In this document: one piece after another, positions 6,005 through 10,050 of the stretch | Layout: the number at the start of each line of letters is the position of its first letter | Numbering within the stretch: the stretch's first letter is position 1 | Assembly (NCBI GenBank): GCA_002341315.1 | Contig: DDNV01000094.1 | Location: 4,555-14,604, forward strand | Direction: 5' to 3' | Origin: Cellvibrionales bacterium UBA2511 | GTDB taxonomy: Bacteria > Pseudomonadota > Gammaproteobacteria > Pseudomonadales > Porticoccaceae | Length of the DNA stretch: 10,050 bases | Position numbers and translations under genes: made by a program | Notes under the pieces: generated by a model | Told to the model about the DNA's origin: nothing | Databases searched by the model: none | Seen by the model: the letters and a program-made list of their open reading frames with translations, nothing else

Positions 6005-6385
6005 TCAGTCGAAATCGAGCTTGCGAGGAACTGCGATGGGCTTGTCTGCCGCTGTCCAAGCATCCATACCGCCAGCAATGGTTTTAACCTGAATGTAACC
6101 CATCTCCTTCAGGCTTTTTGCTGCCAGAGCACCCCGACCGTTAGTTTTGCAGTAAAGCACAATACCCATTTCCCTGTTTTCAAATTCCGGCACTGACGAG
6201 AGCCTGAATTCCAGGATACCGCGGGGGATATTCACCGCACCGTGAATGTGCCCCTGGTGGAACTCTTCAGGCTCCCGAATATCGATGACAATATCAGCAT
6301 TTTTTATTTCTACTTCCGCCTCGTCGGCATTGATCTCGGTAATATGCTGTTTGGCTTCTAACACCAGATCGTGTGCAGTTTTCAT
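6005..6385 (-). CDS. Single-domain rhodanese-like sulfurtransferase
   Basis: The 126-residue product carries one rhodanese domain (about 15-118). The first family motif is VIDIREPEEFHQGHIHGAVNIP (about 33-54). The active-site loop is C79-K-T-N-G-R84, the six-residue CxxxxR loop of sulfurtransferases that accept sulfane sulfur rather than phosphate. The C-terminal signature is IAGGMDAW (103-110). There is no signal peptide, so it is cytoplasmic. It probably carries persulfide sulfur to thiols or sulfite. Its place 107 nt downstream of the peroxiredoxin and in the same direction as SQR suggests a role in handling sulfane sulfur from sulfide oxidation. The start is supported by GGAG at 6392-6395, six bases upstream. 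The donor and acceptor are not readable from sequence. Confidence 0.92.
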   Translation of the reverse strand: MKTAHDLVLEAKQHITEINADEAEVEIKNADIVIDIREPEEFHQGHIHGAVNIPRGILEFRLSSVPEFENREMGIVLYCKTNGRGALAAKSLKEMGYIQVKTIAGGMDAWTAADKPIAVPRKLDFD

Positions 6386-6430
6386 AGACTACTCCAAGTA
6401 ATGCTCCGAGTGGTCGTGAACCAGGAAGCG

Positions 6431-6459
6431 GTTGCCACGCCGACAACCGGCGTGGCAAC
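6431..6459 (-). repeat. Perfect 11-bp hairpin in the Prx-rhodanese gap
   Basis: GTTGCCACGCC (6431-6441) pairs with 6449-6459 across a 7-nt loop. No T-tract follows on the minus strand. It stands 8 nt downstream (minus sense) of a second hairpin, so the gap between peroxiredoxin and rhodanese is almost filled by tandem stem-loops, suggesting mRNA processing, stability control or partial termination. Confidence 0.75.
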
Positions 6460-6462
6460 TAC

Positions 6463-6485
6463 TGAAAGCCGGCATCGTGCCGGCT
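6463..6485 (-). terminator. GC hairpin just after the peroxiredoxin stop, weak terminator or processing site
   Basis: AGCCGGCA/TGCCGGCT (6467-6474 with 6478-6485) forms a perfect 8-bp stem with a 3-nt loop, 7 nt from the peroxiredoxin stop codon. Only a short T-run follows in the minus sense (CTTTC), so termination would be partial, letting some transcripts continue to rhodanese. Confidence 0.45.
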
Positions 6486-6492
6486 CCGGATC

Positions 6493-7119
6493 CTACACTT
6501 TAGTCAGCCGCAGGTAGGGGCGCAGTTCATCCCAACCGTTGGGGAAAAGACCTTTCGCCTTGTCGTTGGAGACACTCGGGGGGATGATCACCTTGTCACC
6601 TTTCTTCCAGTCTGCAGGAGTGGCGATACCTTTTTCATCCGACAGCTGCAGGGCATCGATAACCCGCAGTATCTCCGTGAAATTGCGACCCACGCTCATG
6701 GGATAAGTCATGGTGAGCCGGATTTTCTTGTCCGGATCGATGATGAAGACCGAACGCACTGCGGCAGTCTCGCTCTCCCCGGGATGGATCATGCTGTAGA
6801 GCTGGGCCACCTTGTGATCCTTGTCCGCTACGATGGGAAACTTGAGACTGGTATTCTGGGTATCATCCACATCCTTGATCCACTTCAGGTGCTCTTCCAC
6901 CGTGTCGGTAGACAGGCCCAGCGGTTTGACGTTGCGGGCAGTGAATTCGGCATCCAGCTGTGCCGTTCGGCCCATCTCCGTGGTACAGACCGGGGTGAAA
7001 TCCGCCGGGTGGCTAAAAAAGAACACCCAGGAATCACCGGCCCACTCGTGAAAGTCGATATCACCTGTGGTGGTGGCAATCTTAAAATTGGGGGCAGTAT
7101 CGCCAAGACGTAAACTCAT
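6493..7119 (-). CDS. 1-Cys peroxiredoxin (Prx6 type)
   Basis: The 208-residue product is a thiol peroxidase of the Prx6/1-Cys group that reduces H2O2, organic peroxides and possibly peroxynitrite. The active-site motif reads HPADFTPVCTTE, with peroxidatic C45 and its partners P38, T42 and R122 (AVRSVFIIDP). C45 is the only cysteine in the protein, so a resolving thiol must come from another molecule. The long C-terminal arm (about 165-208, including GDKVIIPPSVSND and WDELRPYLRLTKV) is typical of this group. The open frame extends 51 codons further upstream, but that part looks non-coding. The ATG at 7119 has AAGGAG with a six-base spacer and begins at the family N-terminus (MSLRLGDTAPNF). It lies between SulP and rhodanese genes, suggesting peroxide or persulfide defence linked to sulfide oxidation. 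Confidence 0.95.
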   Translation of the reverse strand: MSLRLGDTAPNFKIATTTGDIDFHEWAGDSWVFFFSHPADFTPVCTTEMGRTAQLDAEFTARNVKPLGLSTDTVEEHLKWIKDVDDTQNTSLKFPIVADKDHKVAQLYSMIHPGESETAAVRSVFIIDPDKKIRLTMTYPMSVGRNFTEILRVIDALQLSDEKGIATPADWKKGDKVIIPPSVSNDKAKGLFPNGWDELRPYLRLTKV

Positions 7120-7330
7120 AATTGACTCCTTCTGATTAACAATTGTAATGACCGCGGAGTTCGGACATCCTCGCCCGCGATCAGTTTGGTAAATCGGTGC
7201 CATTACACAAATAGCACTTTTCCTCACTTCCGGCAAAAACACCGGAATCAACGGCAACAGTGACATCACCAACCCTGCTCAAGATGTCGTCAGTTCGCCA
7301 TACTGGTGATCAACAGCCTCGCTTCCGACA
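7120..7330 (-). promoter_or_regulatory. Leader and gap between SulP and peroxiredoxin genes
   Basis: This 211-nt gap contains the strong peroxiredoxin ribosome site (7125-7131) and a 6-bp hairpin TTCCGG/CCGGAA (7228-7233 with 7242-7247). It also holds two interleaved 7-bp complementary pairs near the SulP stop. TGTAAT (7202-7207) and TACAAT (7142-7147) on the minus strand resemble -10 hexamers but lack good -35 partners. The size of the gap suggests the peroxiredoxin has its own promoter, but I cannot place it firmly. Confidence 0.35.
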
Positions 7331-9079
7331 TCAGCACGTCTCCCCGTCACCGGACAGCGCCTTCACTGCCTGATAATGACTGAGGTAGACCTCACCGGAA
7401 AGGTGCTCGAGAAAGTCCGTACACTTCAGCAGATCCATGACCGGCCCCTTAACTTCCGACAGATGTAATTGAATGCCGGCTTCCCGCAAGCGGGTGTTGA
7501 TCGCCTCCAGTGATTCCAGGGCACTCATGTCGATTTCATTGACTGCGGTACACTGGAGGATGACGTGCTCGAGCTCCCGACGCTGAGCAAGCAACTCGTA
7601 GACACGATCTTCCAGGTAATTCGCGTTGGCGAAGTACAGACTCTCGTCCACACGCAACGATAGAATGCGGGGATCGGTGATGACCTCGTGTCGATTGACA
7701 TTGCGAAAGTGTTCGGTACCCGGCACCTGTCCCACTACAGCAATATGGGGCTTGGCCGTCTTGTACAGATGCATACCAATGGACGCGAGCACACCGCATA
7801 GAACGCCCAGCTCCACACCCAATATCAGAGTGACACCGATGGTGATTGCCACGGCGAGAAAATCTGACAGGGAGTAATTCCACGCACGTTTCAGGATCGC
7901 CAGATCTACCAGGGATAGGACCGCGACAATGATCGTTGCCGCCAATGTCGCTTTGGGCAGGAAAAATAGAAGGGGTGTGAGTAACAACGCCACCAGCGCG
8001 ATGCCGACTGCTGTGAAGACACCGGCTGCCGGGGTGACAGCACCGGCGTCGAAATTAACTACTGAGCGGGAAAAGCCACCCGTAACCGGCATGCCCCCGG
8101 AAATAGCCGAAGCTACATTGGAAGCGCCCAGACCGATCAACTCCTGATTGGGAGCGATACGCTGGCGACGCTTGGCCGCCAGCGTATGGCCGACAGAGAC
8201 TGATTCCACGAAACCGATAACCGACAGCAAAAGTGCGGAACCGGCTAGCTCACCCCAAAGCTCCAGTGAAAATGTGGGTATCGTCAAGTCCGGCAGGCCC
8301 CTGGGCACTGCACCAACCAGAGCCACACCCTGCCCCTTCAGGTCCAGGGTGTAGGCGGCCAGCGTGGTGACAATCACCAATAATACCGGCCCGGCCTTGG
8401 CAGCCATCCCGGCAGCCTCAGGGTTAAGCCCTGTGCGCACTAGAAGTGGCGCAAGTCCACTGCGCACCCAGAAGAGAAAGGCAACGGCTCCCACACCTAC
8501 CACCATGGTGGAAATGTTGGCATCACCCAGATGTTGATAAAGCGAGACCAACAAATCAAAGAGGTTCTCCCCATGGGCTTCAATGCCGAGAATGTGGCGC
8601 ACCTGACTAACCGCGATAATGATCCCGGACGCCGTTATAAAGCCCGCGATCACCGGGTGGGCCAGGAAGTTCGCCAGCATGCCGAGACGGAGAACCCCCA
8701 TCAACAACAACATCATGCCCGACAAAAGAGCCAGCACAATGGCCGCCATCATGTACTCCGGCGAGCCTTGCTGAGCCACCTTGCCGGCGGCGGCGGCGGT
8801 GAGCAGCGATACCACCGCCACCGGACCCACAGCAAGGGTGCGGCTGGTGCCGAACGCGGCATAAGCAACCAACGGCAGGATACTGGCGTAAAGCCCCATT
8901 TCCGGCGGCAACCCCGCCAGCATGGCGTAGGCGAGCGACTGAGGAATAAGCATGATGGTCACGATCACCGCCGCAATCGTGTCGCTGATCAGCATCTTGC
9001 GGTCGTATTGCCGCAACCACTCAACACAAGGAAACAGCTCTCTTACTGCCATCAGTGGTTGGCTCTTTTCATTCGTCAC
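7331..9079 (-). CDS. SulP/SLC26-family anion transporter with STAS domain
   Basis: The 582-residue inner-membrane protein has a hydrophobic SulP core (about 30-438). Hallmark segments are IPQSLAYAMLAGLPPEMGLY (45-64), a conserved acidic residue in FVESVSVGHTLA (E292) and the stretch GLGASNVASAISGGMPVTGGFSRS (316-339). A cytoplasmic STAS domain follows (about 465-572, with VNEIDMSALESLE including D517 and S519). Family substrates include sulfate, bicarbonate and other anions; the exact one is not readable here. The start is probably GTG at 9079, overlapping the SQR stop by 11 nt and implying translational coupling. An in-frame ATG at 9052 (16 nt after that stop) is an alternative, and neither has a strong ribosome site. 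The SQR link suggests a sulfur oxyanion such as sulfate, sulfite or thiosulfate, which is inference. A CGG x5 run (8785-8799) encodes an Ala4 stretch in the membrane domain. Confidence 0.93.
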   Translation of the reverse strand: MTNEKSQPLMAVRELFPCVEWLRQYDRKMLISDTIAAVIVTIMLIPQSLAYAMLAGLPPEMGLYASILPLVAYAAFGTSRTLAVGPVAVVSLLTAAAAGKVAQQGSPEYMMAAIVLALLSGMMLLLMGVLRLGMLANFLAHPVIAGFITASGIIIAVSQVRHILGIEAHGENLFDLLVSLYQHLGDANISTMVVGVGAVAFLFWVRSGLAPLLVRTGLNPEAAGMAAKAGPVLLVIVTTLAAYTLDLKGQGVALVGAVPRGLPDLTIPTFSLELWGELAGSALLLSVIGFVESVSVGHTLAAKRRQRIAPNQELIGLGASNVASAISGGMPVTGGFSRSVVNFDAGAVTPAAGVFTAVGIALVALLLTPLLFFLPKATLAATIIVAVLSLVDLAILKRAWNYSLSDFLAVAITIGVTLILGVELGVLCGVLASIGMHLYKTAKPHIAVVGQVPGTEHFRNVNRHEVITDPRILSLRVDESLYFANANYLEDRVYELLAQRRELEHVILQCTAVNEIDMSALESLEAINTRLREAGIQLHLSEVKGPVMDLLKCTDFLEHLSGEVYLSHYQAVKALSGDGETC

Positions 9080-10050
9080 TGATCACGGGATTAGCCAGCC
9101 ATTCCCTGCCACGCAGCATGCCCTTCCAGTAAAGCGGTGGCATGACCCTTTCCTTGAGCAACCAGGACAGGCGCGACGGACGGGTCCCATTGACCAACCA
9201 GCGCGGGAAACTGGGCAATAGTTTGCCGCCATAACCGAACTCTGCCAGCACCACTTTTCCGCGCTCCACCGTCAAAGGACATGACCCGTAGCCATCGTAA
9301 TGCGCCACACCTTTTATCAGCCCCATGTCCGACAGGACATTAGTAGCCACCACCGGTGCCTGCTTGCGGGCGGCCGCTGCCGTTTTGGCGTTGGGGGCGT
9401 TTATGACATCCCCCAACGACCAGATGTTGTCGTATTTTTTGTGGCGCAGGGTGGTCTGGTCCACATCTACCCAGCCGGCTTCATCCGCCAGTGGGCTAAC
9501 CCGAATAAAGTCCGGCGCGGTTTGCGGCGGACAGACGTGAATCATATCGAAAGTGCGCTCGACAACCTCGGTATTGCCGTTGTCATCCGTGTGCTCGAAC
9601 CACGCCTTCTGTGCTGGGCCGTCGATTTTAAACAGTCGATGCTGAAAATTGAGACTGGCATTGTACTTTTTCACGTATTCCATCAGTGCCGGCACATACT
9701 CCTTGATACCGAACAATACGGCACCGCTATTGTAGAACTCGACATCGATATCCCCGAGCACCCCTTGGCGATACCACCAGTCCGCCGACAGGTACATCGC
9801 TTTCTGGGGTGCGCCGGCGCATTTAATGGGCATGGGCGGCTGGGTAAACAGGGCCCGACCGGAGGTCATATTCTTCACCAGCTCCCAAGTATAGGGGGCC
9901 AGATCGAAACGGTAGTTGGAGGTGACGCCATTGCGGCCCAGGGTATCCGGCAGCCCTTCGATGGCATCCCAGTCCAGTTTTATGCCGGGCGCCACTACCA
10001 GCCGTTTGTACTTCACGGCTCGGCAGCCTTCCAGAATCACCGCGTCGTTT
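9069..10050 (-). CDS. sqr: Sulfide:quinone oxidoreductase, C-terminal three quarters (5' end beyond window)
   Basis: About 326 residues are visible, and the frame stays open to the window edge. The N-terminal FAD-binding GxGxxG region, about 100 residues, is missing. The product resembles the mitochondrial/type II-like flavoprotein that oxidises sulfide at the membrane surface and passes electrons to quinone. In visible numbering, the redox cysteines are C77 (PIKCAGAPQKAMYLS) and C257 (GYGSCPLTVE). Their 180-residue spacing is close to the 178 of human SQOR (C201/C379). Other marks are LVVAPGIKLDW, GWVDVDQTTLRH and the flavin-proximal WSLGDVINAPNAKT. The tail (about 280-315, with FPRW and MPPLYWKGMLRG) is the amphipathic membrane-binding end seen in the family. 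The stop overlaps the start of the SulP gene. A plain flavocytochrome-c-like sulfide dehydrogenase is less likely given the CAGAPQK motif. Confidence 0.93.
   Translation of the reverse strand, partial: NDAVILEGCRAVKYKRLVVAPGIKLDWDAIEGLPDTLGRNGVTSNYRFDLAPYTWELVKNMTSGRALFTQPPMPIKCAGAPQKAMYLSADWWYRQGVLGDIDVEFYNSGAVLFGIKEYVPALMEYVKKYNASLNFQHRLFKIDGPAQKAWFEHTDDNGNTEVVERTFDMIHVCPPQTAPDFIRVSPLADEAGWVDVDQTTLRHKKYDNIWSLGDVINAPNAKTAAAARKQAPVVATNVLSDMGLIKGVAHYDGYGSCPLTVERGKVVLAEFGYGGKLLPSFPRWLVNGTRPSRLSWLLKERVMPPLYWKGMLRGREWLANPVISDE

Noticed and set aside
5884..6087. Plus-strand open frame of 67 codons between sodB and rhodanese
   Set aside because: It contains the 12-bp inverted repeat and runs antisense into the rhodanese 3' end; no protein features.
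7120..7272. 51-codon N-terminal extension of the peroxiredoxin
   Set aside because: The family N-terminus and a strong Shine-Dalgarno both fit the ATG at 7119; the extension reads through the leader.
8785..8799. CGG x5 microsatellite
   Set aside because: It encodes a plain Ala run in a SulP membrane segment; five units are too few to argue for phase variation.
8531..9082. Plus-strand open frame of 183 codons antisense to SulP
   Set aside because: Its His/Arg/Gln-rich product is the expected artefact of reading a membrane-protein gene backwards; SulP homology on the minus strand is clear.
1..10050. CRISPR arrays, tRNA/rRNA genes, IS ends, prophage or toxin-antitoxin signatures
   Set aside because: Looked for and not found: no regularly spaced repeats, no cloverleaf-like segments, no transposase or integrase motifs, and coding is compact with chromosomal housekeeping genes.

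Overview
The window looks like a chromosomal segment of a gammaproteobacterium, probably marine or environmental. The evidence is a SbcB-type exonuclease I, an OmpA/OprF-like porin, a class I [4Fe-4S] fumarase, an E. coli-like Fe-superoxide dismutase and moderately high GC. No genus can be assigned from sequence alone. I see no phage, IS element, CRISPR, tRNA or rRNA.

Left part (1-4673, all genes on the minus strand). In transcription order from right to left: a short urate-hydroxylase-type (PuuD N-terminal) six-helix membrane protein; a terminator; a putative -10 promoter element; a single-pass membrane coiled-coil protein of unknown function; class I fumarase; an OmpA-family outer-membrane protein; two tandem terminators; and the first 120 or so codons of exonuclease I (sbcB), cut by the window edge. 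The coiled-coil gene and fumarase are 49 nt apart and probably cotranscribed.

Middle (4674-5785). A roughly 475-nt divergent intergenic region separates the PuuD-like gene from sodB, the only plus-strand gene. It holds an extended -10 promoter for the PuuD-like gene, short direct repeats and hairpins in the sodB leader. sodB ends at a perfect 17-bp stem terminator that works in both directions.

Right part (5786-10050, all minus). A sulfide-oxidation-like set: sulfide:quinone oxidoreductase (5' end beyond the window), a SulP anion transporter whose GTG start overlaps the SQR stop, a 1-Cys peroxiredoxin and a single-domain rhodanese. A plausible reading is that SQR oxidises sulfide to sulfane sulfur and feeds electrons to quinone, rhodanese moves sulfane sulfur, the peroxiredoxin removes peroxides (or possibly persulfides), and SulP moves a sulfur oxyanion or other anion. 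Only SQR-SulP is tightly coupled; the other gaps (211 and 107 nt) contain hairpins, so single-operon status is uncertain.

Most of this is ordinary housekeeping and redox chromosome. The items most worth a second look are the SQR/SulP/Prx/rhodanese grouping, the stand-alone PuuD membrane domain without its cytochrome c, the unrecognised coiled-coil protein upstream of fumarase, and the sbcB start directly behind two terminators.
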